This document shows, in pieces, positions 47,063 through 57,941 of a DNA stretch of 64,000 bases (position 1 is the stretch's first letter; every line of letters begins with the position of its first letter). The notes under the pieces are model-generated. The model saw nothing but the letters and a program-made list of their open reading frames with translations, ran no database searches and was not told the origin of the DNA. The stretch comes from Marinomonas arctica (GTDB lineage: Bacteria > Pseudomonadota > Gammaproteobacteria > Pseudomonadales > Marinomonadaceae), in NCBI RefSeq assembly GCF_003259225.1, contig NZ_QHJF01000017.1, forward strand, positions 1-64,000, written 5' to 3'. The position numbers and the translations under genes were made by a program.

Positions 47063-47672
47063 ATTTTGCTCCATTAATAAATTCTTGAACTTTAGGCTCA
47101 CTTTTAATGCCTTTAGCCAACTCAACACCGCCACTTACATCGACAGCGTAAGGACTGACTTGATGTATTGCCTGTTTCACATTACTCGGAGTTAAACCAC
47201 CCGCCAAAATAATAGGCTTAGATAAACGCGCAGGAATAATAGACCAATCAAACAATTCCCCAGTACCACCAGGGACACCTTCTTTATATGCGTCTAACAG
47301 CATGGCGCTTGCGCTAGGATAACGATCCACTAATGCCGCCACATCATCGCCCTGCTTTACTCTTAGAGCCTTCACGTAAGGACGCTGATAAAACAGGCAC
47401 TCAGATTCAGACTCGTTACCATGAAATTGAATAAGCCAACGACTGCAGCCTTTTAGCACAGAGTCAATTAAGGACGAATCCGCGTCAACAAACAAAGCCA
47501 CTGGAGTCACAAATGGAGGCAACTGCGATACGATGTCATTCGCCATTTCTGGTGAAACATACCTTGGGCTCTTTGCATAAAAAACAAAACCCAATGCATC
47601 TGCACCGTAATGACATGCCATCAAAGCATCTTCTACATTCGTTATTCCGCAGATTTTAACTCGGCAACTCAT
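47055..47672 (-). CDS. trpF: Phosphoribosylanthranilate isomerase
   Basis: 205-residue TIM barrel. CGIT near the N-terminus (catalytic Cys) and DVSGGVE near the C-terminus are hallmarks. A stand-alone trpF beside truA, not fused to trpC as in E. coli; overlaps truA by 17 bp and trpB at the other end. Confidence 0.96.
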   Translation of the reverse strand: MSCRVKICGITNVEDALMACHYGADALGFVFYAKSPRYVSPEMANDIVSQLPPFVTPVALFVDADSSLIDSVLKGCSRWLIQFHGNESESECLFYQRPYVKALRVKQGDDVAALVDRYPSASAMLLDAYKEGVPGGTGELFDWSIIPARLSKPIILAGGLTPSNVKQAIHQVSPYAVDVSGGVELAKGIKSEPKVQEFINGAKCG

Positions 47673-48480
47673 AGGATGGCTCGTCTACATAAGGTAAAAA
47701 ATGAGGACCTAAAGGTCTTTTAGGTACATTAAAGATTTCGGGGTATTGGGCATCAACAAAGTACAAGCCTGACGGCGATGCAGTAATTCCGCCTTTGGTT
47801 CGATCTTTCGCGTTTAGCGTCTCTTTCGCCCAAGAAATTGGCTTTTCACCAGATCCAATCGACATCAAAACACCGGCAAAATTACGAATCATGTGATGTA
47901 AAAATGCATTCGCTCTCACATCCAGAACAACATATTGCCCTAATTGATGTACTTCAAAATTTAACACGGTTCGAAAAGGCGTTTTGGCCTGACAACCAAT
48001 TGCGCGGAAAGATGAAAAATCATGAGTGCCCAAAAAGACTTTAGCGGCTTTTTGCATCGCCGCCACATCTAGCACTTTATGAGTCCAAGTAACACCTTTC
48101 GACAAGGTTGCTGGGCAAAAATCAGACGAGTAAATAACATATCGATAGCGGCGACTCAAAGCACTAAAGCGTGCATGAAACTCATCCGACACGTAACGCG
48201 CCGCCACCACGGCAATAGTATCAGGAAGGTAAGTATTCACCCCTATTGTCCACGAACGCTCACTTCGCTCAACATCCGTTTCAAAATGAACAACCTGAGC
48301 ACTAGCATGAACGCCAGCATCCGTTCGACCAGCGCAAACCACCTTAACAGGGTGGTTTGCGATCACTGACAAGGCTTTTTCTAAATTCTCTTGAACGCTG
48401 GGAACACCAAATTTTTGCGCCTGCCAGCCCTTGTAATCAGAGCCATCATATTCAACAACCAGTACAACTTTTTTAGTCAC
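47656..48480 (-). CDS. truA: tRNA pseudouridine(38-40) synthase
   Basis: 274 residues. The catalytic Asp is D54 in AGRTDAGVHA. Makes pseudouridine at positions 38-40 of many tRNAs. Overlaps fimV (8 bp) and trpF (17 bp). Confidence 0.96.
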   Translation of the reverse strand: MTKKVVLVVEYDGSDYKGWQAQKFGVPSVQENLEKALSVIANHPVKVVCAGRTDAGVHASAQVVHFETDVERSERSWTIGVNTYLPDTIAVVAARYVSDEFHARFSALSRRYRYVIYSSDFCPATLSKGVTWTHKVLDVAAMQKAAKVFLGTHDFSSFRAIGCQAKTPFRTVLNFEVHQLGQYVVLDVRANAFLHHMIRNFAGVLMSIGSGEKPISWAKETLNAKDRTKGGITASPSGLYFVDAQYPEIFNVPKRPLGPHFLPYVDEPSYELPS

Positions 48481-50704
48481 TTGGGAACATTCGCTCCATC
48501 ATATTTTGCGCTTCGGCAATTTGTGTCTCATTTCCGGATTCAATCACATCCTCTAAGATAACGCGAGCACCCTCTTCATCACCCATATCCATATAAGCTC
48601 TTGCTAAATCAAGCTTTGTAGCAACCTCATCACCACTGGCATCAAAGAAGTCAAACTCTTCTTCATCATCATTTATTTCTTCATCTTCAGCGGCTTCTGC
48701 TTCGCCAAATGCTGGAAACTCAGAATCATCTTCTTGCTGCGCTTTTGCCAACGTTTCTTCAATAGAATTAGCTAAAGAATCGTTCGGTGTACCATCAAAA
48801 ATCGCTGCTTCATCCACGTCTTCTTGATCAACATCATTCAGTAAACTAGAAACAAAAGACTCTTCCTCACTTTCTGCCTCATCATTTTGATCGGCTTTGC
48901 TTTCCAATTCACCCGCTTCTGGTGTTACGGTGGGAATATCCTCTTCTGTAAACGCTTCTAACTCATCGTCTAAATCATCTTCCAGGTCTAAGACAGGATC
49001 AGGCAAATCATCATTCTCATCAAATGACGCAAACATATCGTCAATGTCATCGCTTGATGTATCTTCTAAACCACTTTCCAGCTCATCACTGTCATCCATT
49101 TCATCAAATGTTGGGTCAGCAATATCGTTAGAATCAATGTCATCACCCGCAAACGCACTGAAATCTTCCGTCTTATCATCTTGATCAGGCGTGTCAAAGT
49201 CAAAAGCAAACGGGTCTTCTTCTTGCCATTCTGGTTTCTCTTCAACCTTATCTTTCTCGTCCGACAGATAGTCTGCAGCAGCGACCGCGGCAACAGGCGC
49301 AACCACCGCTGCACTAGAAAGATCAAATTCATTCTTTTTTGATGAATCATGCTCCTCCTGTTTTTTGCCAGCTTTTCGCATCACTAAACCAATCAAGAAA
49401 CCAAGTAATAGCAAAACAACAGCACCGATAGAGACCACTATTGGATTACTGAACATTTTATTAACAAGGGAGTCGGCCTCTGCCAGCTCTTTTTCTCTAC
49501 GAATTTGATCCGCTTCTAGCAGTTGATCAACCGTATTTTTTTGCTCTTGAAGCGTTTGCTGTGCACTGGCAAACTGCTGTTGCAAATCGGCCAATTGCTT
49601 ATCTTTTAAACTAATTAATTTCTCAAGCGTTTCTAACTGCGTATTTAAATCGCCTAACTGATTTGACAACTCAGTTTTCTCACGCTGCTCTTTGTCGAGC
49701 ATCTCTTTCGATGCTGACAAGGCTCCCTGCAACGCACTGAGTTTAGTATTTTGATCGGAACCCGCATTAGACCCCGCATTACGCTCTGGCAGCACACTTT
49801 GTCCAGACGCCAAAGTGAGTTTATCGCCATTTTTAGCGGGCGTATTCGCAGCCGCCTTGGCTTTTGCTTGGGTATTTAATTGCGCTTGATCAACAGCCGC
49901 TCGGTTTTTATTACCTTTCAATGCCATCCATGCATCATGCTGACGTTCAAATTCCTCTTTTGAGACCGCTTGGTTGAACAGCGCTACCTGCTCTTGGGTC
50001 GGCAAGCGTAAAACAACCCCTTCTTTCAATAAATTAATATTATTAGAATAAAAAGCGTCTTTGTTAAGAGCCTGAATGGCCATCATGGTTTGATAAATGG
50101 TTAATTGATTTGCTGGGGTATTTTCTCCAGCAATTGACCAAAGCGTATTGCCTTTCACCACATTGACTCGCCCTTTCGAAGGCATGTTGGTTGCCGCTAT
50201 CGTTTCTTGGCGAAAAACCGTTCCTGACGAATCGGTTTTGGTAACTTTGGGAGTCGTTGGCGTTTTGGCAATAGGAACAGACTGAACCACTTCATTCTGC
50301 GACTTATTGACCAATGCAGATTGGTTTAATGGTGTTTGGTATTCTCGAACCACTTGCCCACTAGGCCAACGAGCAGCCAATATAAAATGCAGCTCTTCTA
50401 CCTGCAATGGCTGATCAGAAGATACCGCCACAACAAGATTGTTATTTTCACGAACCACATCAAACTTTAATTGAGACAGCACTCGCGTCGGAGCAAAACC
50501 CGCTTGTCGAAATTCACTTTCGCTGCCTAAACGAATCAATATATCGTTGTCTGTTAAGGACCCAACATCTGATAATGCAATCTTACCACGGTAAGGTTCA
50601 TTTAAATTTGATTGAGAGGTCAACTCGCCCAGTTCCAATGCGTAACTGCTGGACACAAAAAGCGCGCCTGATACAGCAATACTAACGAGGGTTTTTCTGA
50701 GCAT
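48473..50704 (-). CDS. fimV: FimV-type polar/inner-membrane scaffold protein
   Basis: 743 residues. Signal peptide, then the FimV N-terminal domain starting LGELTSQSNLNEP, a LysM-like motif (VVKGNTLWSIA), a coiled coil (about 330-405), one membrane segment, a long Asp/Glu-rich cytosolic region and the C-terminal FimV TPR motif (TKLDLARAYMDMGDEEGA). By family it organises polar pili and chemosensory machinery. Start at 50704 with AAGGGAAG upstream; ATG at 50749 would put 15 residues before the signal peptide. Confidence 0.9.
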   Translation of the reverse strand: MLRKTLVSIAVSGALFVSSSYALELGELTSQSNLNEPYRGKIALSDVGSLTDNDILIRLGSESEFRQAGFAPTRVLSQLKFDVVRENNNLVVAVSSDQPLQVEELHFILAARWPSGQVVREYQTPLNQSALVNKSQNEVVQSVPIAKTPTTPKVTKTDSSGTVFRQETIAATNMPSKGRVNVVKGNTLWSIAGENTPANQLTIYQTMMAIQALNKDAFYSNNINLLKEGVVLRLPTQEQVALFNQAVSKEEFERQHDAWMALKGNKNRAAVDQAQLNTQAKAKAAANTPAKNGDKLTLASGQSVLPERNAGSNAGSDQNTKLSALQGALSASKEMLDKEQREKTELSNQLGDLNTQLETLEKLISLKDKQLADLQQQFASAQQTLQEQKNTVDQLLEADQIRREKELAEADSLVNKMFSNPIVVSIGAVVLLLLGFLIGLVMRKAGKKQEEHDSSKKNEFDLSSAAVVAPVAAVAAADYLSDEKDKVEEKPEWQEEDPFAFDFDTPDQDDKTEDFSAFAGDDIDSNDIADPTFDEMDDSDELESGLEDTSSDDIDDMFASFDENDDLPDPVLDLEDDLDDELEAFTEEDIPTVTPEAGELESKADQNDEAESEEESFVSSLLNDVDQEDVDEAAIFDGTPNDSLANSIEETLAKAQQEDDSEFPAFGEAEAAEDEEINDDEEEFDFFDASGDEVATKLDLARAYMDMGDEEGARVILEDVIESGNETQIAEAQNMMERMFPSD

Positions 50705-50849
50705 AAGCTTCCCTTTATTTGCAAATAATGGAGATAAATATCTTAACAAGTATCTTACACGGGTGGCGATTTATCAATAGCTTTAGAATCAATGGTTTGC
50801 CATAAAGACATGAGAAATCAAAAAAAATCAAAAGCAACGCTTTTTCAGT

Positions 50850-51572
50850 CTAATAACATAAAAAAAGTGGCTTATAATAAAACCCTTGCACAAAATCTAC
50901 GCCAATAGATCGAGCAAACTGTAGATCTTCTTCAACTTCGACACCTTCCAATATGACTTGTTTGCCTGTCGCATGGGCGAAATCGATTATTTTCGATACA
51001 AATATCATAAAATGCTTGTCGTATCTATTTTCTAGCACGCACTTATCTAACTTAACCCATTCAACTAACTGCAATACAGCAACAGATAACATAGATTTAG
51101 GATTGCATAAATCATCTAGAGCTGTGCGAATTCCCAACCCATTAAACACCTCAATCATCGACAAGCTCATTAAAGCGTCGCTCATTTCAGAGTTTTCGAT
51201 CAATTCAACAACAACCTTATCGCGCCCAGCCGACAAAATAAGATCAACAAAAGGATTCTCTGCTGCGGTTTGTCCGCACGCATAAAACGCATCCTGATCC
51301 AAATTAACAAAGATTTTTTCTGAACAAACAAGCCTTTCTAGCTGGATTTTTTTCTGAGCAAGCTCCACTTGAAATAACAGCAGCGGATTATCATGTAATG
51401 CCGCGTAAACATGATCAGGTCGTATATAAGCACCATCCATCGCCCTAAACCGAGAAAGCGCCTCATAGGCAAACAAATCCCCAGTTTTCAACTCTATAAT
51501 TGGCTGATACTCCACGCCAAAACGCTTAGACTCAACCAACTCCAACAAAACCTGTGGCGACAACCCATCCAT
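50850..51572 (-). CDS. Stand-alone EAL-domain protein (possible c-di-GMP phosphodiesterase)
   Basis: 240 residues, EAL domain only. The signature AYEALSRF has catalytic Glu37. Other site motifs: IFVNLDQDA (Asn), ELIENSE (usual ELTE altered but Glu kept), ALDDLCN (the DD pair), VKLDKC (Lys), GVEVEED and QGFYYKPL (Gln). All expected catalytic residues seem present, so it may be active. With the PilZ protein at 3.3 kb it is a second c-di-GMP gene here. It has no sensory domain. Confidence 0.8.
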   Translation of the reverse strand: MDGLSPQVLLELVESKRFGVEYQPIIELKTGDLFAYEALSRFRAMDGAYIRPDHVYAALHDNPLLLFQVELAQKKIQLERLVCSEKIFVNLDQDAFYACGQTAAENPFVDLILSAGRDKVVVELIENSEMSDALMSLSMIEVFNGLGIRTALDDLCNPKSMLSVAVLQLVEWVKLDKCVLENRYDKHFMIFVSKIIDFAHATGKQVILEGVEVEEDLQFARSIGVDFVQGFYYKPLFLCY

Positions 51573-51634
51573 TCAGCAAATCCTAAGAGAGTAAATAAAA
51601 ACAATACACATTATCAAGGAGAAATAATTATAAA

Positions 51635-51665
51635 AAAAAACCCCGCCAAATAGCGAGGTTTTTCT
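51635..51665. terminator. Terminator between groL and the EAL gene
   Basis: AAAAACCCCGC and GCGAGGTTTTT pair with one mismatch around a short loop, with A- and T-runs on each side. It serves groL on the minus strand. Confidence 0.75.
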
Positions 51666-51690
51666 TTTTTATCAATGGGTTAGAGGGAGA

Positions 51691-53361
<1,671 letters not shown>

Positions 53362-53391
53362 TTACAAATCGAATATGAACTACAAAACGAA

Positions 53392-53682
53392 TTAGGCTTC
53401 AACAACGCCGTAGATTTCGTCTTCCTTCATGATAAGTAGCTCTTCACCATTGATTTTCACTGTTTGACCAGAGTATTGACCAAACAACACAGTGTCACCA
53501 ACGCTAACAGCCAATGCTCGCACATCACCGTTAGATTGAATACGACCAGTGCCAACAGCCAAAACCTCGCCTTGTGTAGGCTTTTCTGTAGCAGATCCAG
53601 GCAATACGATACCAGACGCTGTTGTTGTCTCTTCTTCTTTACGGCGAACAACGACACGATCGTGCAAAGGACGAATATTCAT
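53392..53682 (-). CDS. groS: Co-chaperonin GroES
   Basis: 96-residue lid of GroEL. N-terminal [11 protein letters not shown] and the mobile loop (about 17-32; [12 protein letters not shown]) are typical. GGAG lies about 10 bases upstream of the ATG. The promoter candidate is at 53771-53799. Confidence 0.98.
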   Translation of the reverse strand: MNIRPLHDRVVVRRKEEETTTASGIVLPGSATEKPTQGEVLAVGTGRIQSNGDVRALAVSVGDTVLFGQYSGQTVKINGEELLIMKEDEIYGVVEA

Positions 53683-53770
53683 TTATCATCTTCTCCAATT
53701 AAAACAATACCAGGACTCCCCTGGCTGGATAACCCTACCGCATACATAGTAGGAATCTTTAACAAGTGTC

Positions 53771-53799
53771 TATATACGGCTAGACAAACCGATTTCAAC
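53771..53799 (-). promoter_or_regulatory. Sigma-32-like promoter of groSL
   Basis: On the minus strand GTTGAAA (53793-53799; consensus CTTGAAA) is followed after 13 bp by CCGTATATA (53771-53779; consensus CCCCATNTA, 6 of 8). It also reads as a sigma-70 site (TTGAAA-16-TATATA). I see no CIRCE element. Confidence 0.5.
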
Positions 53800-53811
53800 C
53801 CTATTAATAAA

Positions 53812-54291
53812 TTATTTTTTATCTATTAACTCATTGTCATCTTTAGGTTCTTTTGAGTACTCACCATCAATCGTTTCACCTCGATGCTGAGCACTAGCAT
53901 TACCGTATGGCGCCCATTTAGACCCCTTTTTCACCATGGATGCAACGAAATTCACCAACAAGCCAGCCGCGAACAACTTGCGCAATGGCGGTATTAACAA
54001 CAAGCCACCGATAATATCGGTTACAAAACCTGGCATTAGCAAGCATAAGCCTGCAAAAATCAGCATAATACCTTCTGCCACTTCAGAGGCAGGAAGTTCA
54101 CCACGACGCATTTTCTCTTGGGCTTTCAGTGACGTTTCTAAACCTTGCTTACGAATTAACGTCACACCTACAATAGCGGTTAAAAAAACCAAACCTACCG
54201 TTGCCAGCGCGCCAATTTGACTACCAACTTTTATCATTACTGATAGCTCAATGACGGGAATGAGTATGAAAAGCAAAAGTGCAAATCTCAT
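53812..54291 (-). CDS. fxsA: FxsA-family inner-membrane protein
   Basis: 159 residues. Membrane segments at about 3-20, 26-44 and 75-105, with FxsA hallmarks LIRKQGLETS and LLMPGFVTDIIG. In E. coli FxsA affects F-exclusion of phage T7; native role not clear. Divergent from the alkyltransferase-like gene and upstream of groSL on the same strand. Confidence 0.88.
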   Translation of the reverse strand: MRFALLLFILIPVIELSVMIKVGSQIGALATVGLVFLTAIVGVTLIRKQGLETSLKAQEKMRRGELPASEVAEGIMLIFAGLCLLMPGFVTDIIGGLLLIPPLRKLFAAGLLVNFVASMVKKGSKWAPYGNASAQHRGETIDGEYSKEPKDDNELIDKK

Positions 54292-54339
54292 ATTTACCTT
54301 CTTTGTTATAAAGTGTAGCTATTTATTTAAGGGCTAAAT

Positions 54340-54666
54340 GTGACAAATCAAGCAATGACACACTTTAAATCCCAAGTGTTTCTCATTTTAAACGAGCTAC
54401 CATCCGGTGAATGCATTGGCTATGGGGAGCTGGCAAAGCAAGCCGGCTTCCCAGGCTATGCTCGACAAGTTGGGCATCTCATGAAAAACCTTCCCAAAGA
54501 CAGCAAATTACCTTGGCATAGAGTGGTTAACTCACAACGCAAAATCAGCTTTGCTGAAAATACAGACGCTTACTGGCAGCAGAGACACAAGTTGGAAAGT
54601 GAGGGCTGGATCATTGTGGGAAATAAATTAACCCTCAATGAATTTGATCAAAAAGAAGAGCGTTGA
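54340..54666 (+). CDS. Alkyltransferase-like (ATL) protein
   Basis: 108 residues related to the C-terminal domain of O6-alkylguanine-DNA methyltransferase. The active-site PCHRV reads PWHRVV, so the alkyl-accepting Cys is Trp, the mark of ATL proteins, which recognise O6-alkylguanine and pass it to nucleotide-excision repair. The helix-turn-helix region GELAKQAGFPGYARQVG keeps the Arg finger. Start is GTG with AAGGG 6 bases upstream. E. coli's ATL (YbaZ/Atl1) also has Trp here. Confidence 0.85.
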   Translation: MTNQAMTHFKSQVFLILNELPSGECIGYGELAKQAGFPGYARQVGHLMKNLPKDSKLPWHRVVNSQRKISFAENTDAYWQQRHKLESEGWIIVGNKLTLNEFDQKEER

Positions 54667-54686
54667 CAGTAAAAATGCAACGCTCT
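54657..54686 (-). terminator. Probable terminator after yajQ
   Basis: AGAGCGTTG and CAACGCTCT are 9-bp perfect arms; on the minus strand CTTCTTTTTG follows. It overlaps the last codons of the convergent ATL gene. Confidence 0.5.
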
Positions 54687-54694
54687 GTATTAGA

Positions 54695-55180
54695 TCAATC
54701 TCTAAAATTCGTAAATTGAACAGGCTGCGCTAAGTCAGCATTGCGCAACAATGCCATGACTTCCTGAAGATCGTCACGCTTTTTACCCGTAACACGGAGC
54801 TGATCCCCTTGTATCTGCGCTTGCACCTTCGCCTTACTGTCTTTGATCATTTTAACAATTCTTTTCGCCTCATCAGACTCGAGACCTTCTTTCATTTTGA
54901 TCGCCTGAGACGCGCGCATATTTCCCTTTACAACGTCTTCTTTTTCTAAACTCTTTAAATCAATTCCACGCCCAACCAGTTTTTGATTTAGAATATCAGA
55001 CATCTGGCGAAGTTGAGGCTCTGCTTCTGCTTCCATCACAACACTGGTTTTGTCTTTAATTTCGTAGTGCGCTTTCACGCCTTTAAAGTCATAACGAGTG
55101 GTAATTTCTCTGTTAGCCTGATCGACTGCGTTGCTGACCTCGTGCCAGTTCAGCTCAGATACTACGTCAAATGATGGCAT
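54695..55180 (-). CDS. yajQ: YajQ family protein
   Basis: 161 residues matching the YajQ/UPF0234 family with PSFDVVSELNWHEV at the start and TRYDFKG. Some homologues (Xanthomonas) bind c-di-GMP and others nucleotides or RNA. AGGAG lies 8 bases before the ATG. Alone between two plus-strand genes. Confidence 0.92.
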   Translation of the reverse strand: MPSFDVVSELNWHEVSNAVDQANREITTRYDFKGVKAHYEIKDKTSVVMEAEAEPQLRQMSDILNQKLVGRGIDLKSLEKEDVVKGNMRASQAIKMKEGLESDEAKRIVKMIKDSKAKVQAQIQGDQLRVTGKKRDDLQEVMALLRNADLAQPVQFTNFRD

Positions 55181-55263
55181 TTTCTGCTCCTTTGCATTTT
55201 CAATAATGTATTTTGGGGCGATAATAACAGGGATTGAAATAAAACACCTAATGGAAACCTATT

Positions 55264-56211
55264 ATGAAGAACACGCCTTGGTTGGTTATCGGCGCTGGTG
55301 CTATCGGTCTTTTTTGGGCTTGCAAGCTAGAAAAACTCGGTAATAAAGTCCATCTAGTATATCGATCTGAAAGTCCCGGTAAAAAAATTACCTTGGAATC
55401 GCTCACCGATGAAGACGGTCAACAGCAAGTCAGTGTCTCAAAGCATAAAATCAAAAGCCTCACAGCTCATGAGCTCACAGATCAATACGACAAAGTCCTC
55501 ATCTGCACAAAATCTTTTGACCTAAAGAACGCGTTCTCTCAAGTCTCCGCATACATTACACCCGACGCAGACATAGCCTGCTTATGCAATGGCATAGGCG
55601 CTCAAGAAGAGTTGCAACACATTCTACTAGACACTCAGACGCTCTGGGCAGGCATAACCAGTGAAGGCGTTTTAAAAGTAGAAGCCGATCACATCAAACA
55701 TACCGGCTTAGGTGACACGTATTTTGGTGAATGGCAACCCTCAAACCCTGCAAAGACCTTCCCAATTGAAGACCTGACAGTAACAAACATTCGCCAACGA
55801 ATGATAGAAAAACTAGCAGTCAACGCAGTGATCAATCCGATTACCGCGATATTTAACATACACAATGGTGACCTTTTAAATGATGAGTTCAAGCCATTAA
55901 TGAGCGCCACCCTATCCGAACTGGCCAGCGTTTTTGCTCATCCTAAATTCAGCTACGCTCAAGAAAGCCAACATTTAACCTCGGACAATTTGAAAAACAG
56001 AGTCAATACAATTGCCCAACTGACCCGCCTAAATCGCTCATCAATGCATGAAGATGTCAGGCTACAACGACAAACCGAAAACAGCTTTATCTCTGGCTTT
56101 CTTCTTGATAACAGCCCAATTGATCTTCCGGTACAACGCTTGCTGTTTGAAGGCGTTGCCTTTGCAGAACAGCGTGAAGAGGTGAAAAAAAAGCTGCTGA
56201 GCATTGCTTAG
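55264..56211 (+). CDS. panE: 2-dehydropantoate 2-reductase-type protein
   Basis: 315 residues. NADP-binding VIGAGAIG (from residue 8), and KLAVNAVINP with the catalytic Lys, as in ketopantoate reductases (PanE/ApbA), which work in pantothenate synthesis. Sequence divergence leaves open a related 2-oxoacid reductase. The last codons form one arm of the terminator. Confidence 0.75.
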   Translation: MKNTPWLVIGAGAIGLFWACKLEKLGNKVHLVYRSESPGKKITLESLTDEDGQQQVSVSKHKIKSLTAHELTDQYDKVLICTKSFDLKNAFSQVSAYITPDADIACLCNGIGAQEELQHILLDTQTLWAGITSEGVLKVEADHIKHTGLGDTYFGEWQPSNPAKTFPIEDLTVTNIRQRMIEKLAVNAVINPITAIFNIHNGDLLNDEFKPLMSATLSELASVFAHPKFSYAQESQHLTSDNLKNRVNTIAQLTRLNRSSMHEDVRLQRQTENSFISGFLLDNSPIDLPVQRLLFEGVAFAEQREEVKKKLLSIA

Positions 56212-56220
56212 CAGCTTTTC
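56189..56220. terminator. Terminator between panE and the CvfB-like gene
   Basis: AAAGCTGCTGA and TTAGCAGCTTTT form an 11-12-bp stem with one G-T pair and flanking A/T runs; it includes the panE stop codon. Confidence 0.7.
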
Positions 56221-56235
56221 GTTATAAAACGTGCG

Positions 56236-57069
56236 TTAAATCTTAGTGATTTTCTCTTTGGTTAAGAGAATTTTTTTCTCTTTATAAAGAGCACCAAGCG
56301 CTTTTTTATACGTCGCTTTACTGACTTTAAAAACCGCATAAATGGCTTCTGGAGAGGCCTTATCTGTCAAAGGCGACTCTCCACCCTGCGCGTCCAAATA
56401 ATCCAAAATATCATCCAAAATATTGCGTACTTTCTTGTAGCCAACTTCCTGTAAACTCAAGTCGATTTTACCATCTTCACGCAATTGCTTAATAAAACCA
56501 GTGGTTTTTTCACCTTTTCGCAGCTGTCTAAACGCATCTTCAAAAAACAGCACGCCCCAAAAGCGATTATCAATAACACACTTAAAACCGATATTTGTTT
56601 TGTCGCCAATGATAATAGACACTTTATCGCCCACTCGATAAGGCGCCGCCTCACGGTTGAGTAAAGCATCTACTTTTGTTGTTGCCACAATTCGGTTAGT
56701 GATATTGTCCAAATAAATAAAGAGCAGATGCGTCTCGCCTTCTTCAACCCGAGTTTTCTGTTGGCTAAAAGGCACCAGCAAGTCTTTTGGTAGCCCCCAG
56801 TCAAAAAATGCGCCGACTTGGTTGACCGCTATCGCGGTCAACGCCGCAAATTCCCCTACCTGTGCTTTAGGAAAATCCGTCGTCGCAATTAACTTGTCAT
56901 CGGAATCTAGATAGACGAACACGTCCACGTCGTCATCAATCGTCGCACCTTTTGGCACATAACGTTTAGGCAGTAAAATTTCACCTAATTGATCGGCGTC
57001 TAAATACACCCCAAAATCTTTCTCTTTCACTATTCTTAATGTATTTAAACGCCCAATTTGTGTGGCCAT
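56236..57069 (-). CDS. CvfB-like S1 RNA-binding protein
   Basis: 277 residues. Starts IGRLNTLRIVKEKDFGVYL, as in the CvfB family (S1-like domains followed by a C-terminal winged helix; here VGYKKVRNILDDIL onward). CvfB affects virulence and translation in Staphylococcus; proteobacterial members are unstudied as far as I know. Start at 57069 because GGAGAA lies 5-8 bases upstream; the frame is open to 57135. Confidence 0.8.
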   Translation of the reverse strand: MATQIGRLNTLRIVKEKDFGVYLDADQLGEILLPKRYVPKGATIDDDVDVFVYLDSDDKLIATTDFPKAQVGEFAALTAIAVNQVGAFFDWGLPKDLLVPFSQQKTRVEEGETHLLFIYLDNITNRIVATTKVDALLNREAAPYRVGDKVSIIIGDKTNIGFKCVIDNRFWGVLFFEDAFRQLRKGEKTTGFIKQLREDGKIDLSLQEVGYKKVRNILDDILDYLDAQGGESPLTDKASPEAIYAVFKVSKATYKKALGALYKEKKILLTKEKITKI

Positions 57070-57148
57070 GAGTTCTCCGGCAAGCAATTTTTTTCGCACT
57101 ATACGCACTTCATTCATAAGCGCAATACAGATCATTTTAAATCTCGAA

Positions 57149-57709
57149 TCAGTCGTTATCTACTTTCATACAAGTTGTAAATATATCGTCTAACTTAGAC
57201 TTCCCAATCTCGTCCATTTTTTCAATATTGTGATTTGGTATTTCAGAAGTGTCGCCAAAAAACTCAATCGCTTTATCAACACTGGCCTCCCTCAACAAGT
57301 GCAACATAGGGTAAGGTGAACGGTTGGTATAATTCGAGACATCATCCGGTTCAGCACCAGAAAAACAATAATCAGGATGAAACGTCGCTAATTGATAAAC
57401 GCCTTCACAACCTTGATCAAACATGAGATTTTCTGCCGTTTCCACAAAGTCCAAATAACGATGAAAGTCTTTAAAAAGAGTCGGAAAAATCAACAGCGTC
57501 GTCTCTGTCTCTGGGTGCTCGTCTAACCACTGCACCTCAGCCATCAACTCCTCTAAAGCCACATCCATCTTCTTTGAACGCAACACCATGCAACGAACAC
57601 TTTGCCTTTCCACTTCGCGCTTTGCAAAGGGGCAAACATTTAACGCCACAATAAAGTCTTTTACCCACTTCATTGTTTGAGCAGTGACCAACTCATCAGA
57701 TAACAACAT
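57149..57709 (-). CDS. DUF1415 family protein
   Basis: 186 residues. NVCPFAKRE near 24 and YQLATFHPDYCFSG near 105 are the hallmark conserved blocks of DUF1415; the Cys residues and charged motif hint at a catalytic or redox role but no function is known to me. The start at 57709 has AAGAAG upstream. Same strand as the CvfB-like gene, about 80 bp before it. Confidence 0.75.
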   Translation of the reverse strand: MLLSDELVTAQTMKWVKDFIVALNVCPFAKREVERQSVRCMVLRSKKMDVALEELMAEVQWLDEHPETETTLLIFPTLFKDFHRYLDFVETAENLMFDQGCEGVYQLATFHPDYCFSGAEPDDVSNYTNRSPYPMLHLLREASVDKAIEFFGDTSEIPNHNIEKMDEIGKSKLDDIFTTCMKVDND

Positions 57710-57783
57710 AACCAGTCTTCTTATCAATATTTGTTTGTATTTTAGAACAAACCACACAAAGGGTCTAACTTATCCAACAGACC

Positions 57784-57813
57784 TTTTGAGGTTTCGATTT
57801 CGAAACCTCAAAA
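57784..57813. repeat. 30-bp perfect inverted repeat in the helicase leader region
   Basis: TTTTGAGGTTTCG (57784-57796) and CGAAACCTCAAAA (57801-57813) flank a 4-nt loop. It lies between the divergent DUF1415 and helicase genes, about 130 bp before the helicase ATG. Confidence 0.8.
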
Positions 57814-57941
57814 AACAAGGTATCATGGCAAACAATACAGTCCATTATAGTGGCTATAGGCCCATATTTAGTATGATAACCATAATCAATTTATGAAATT
57901 CATAGGTGGTCTTGCCATTTATCCCGCTACAGAGAGTTTAC

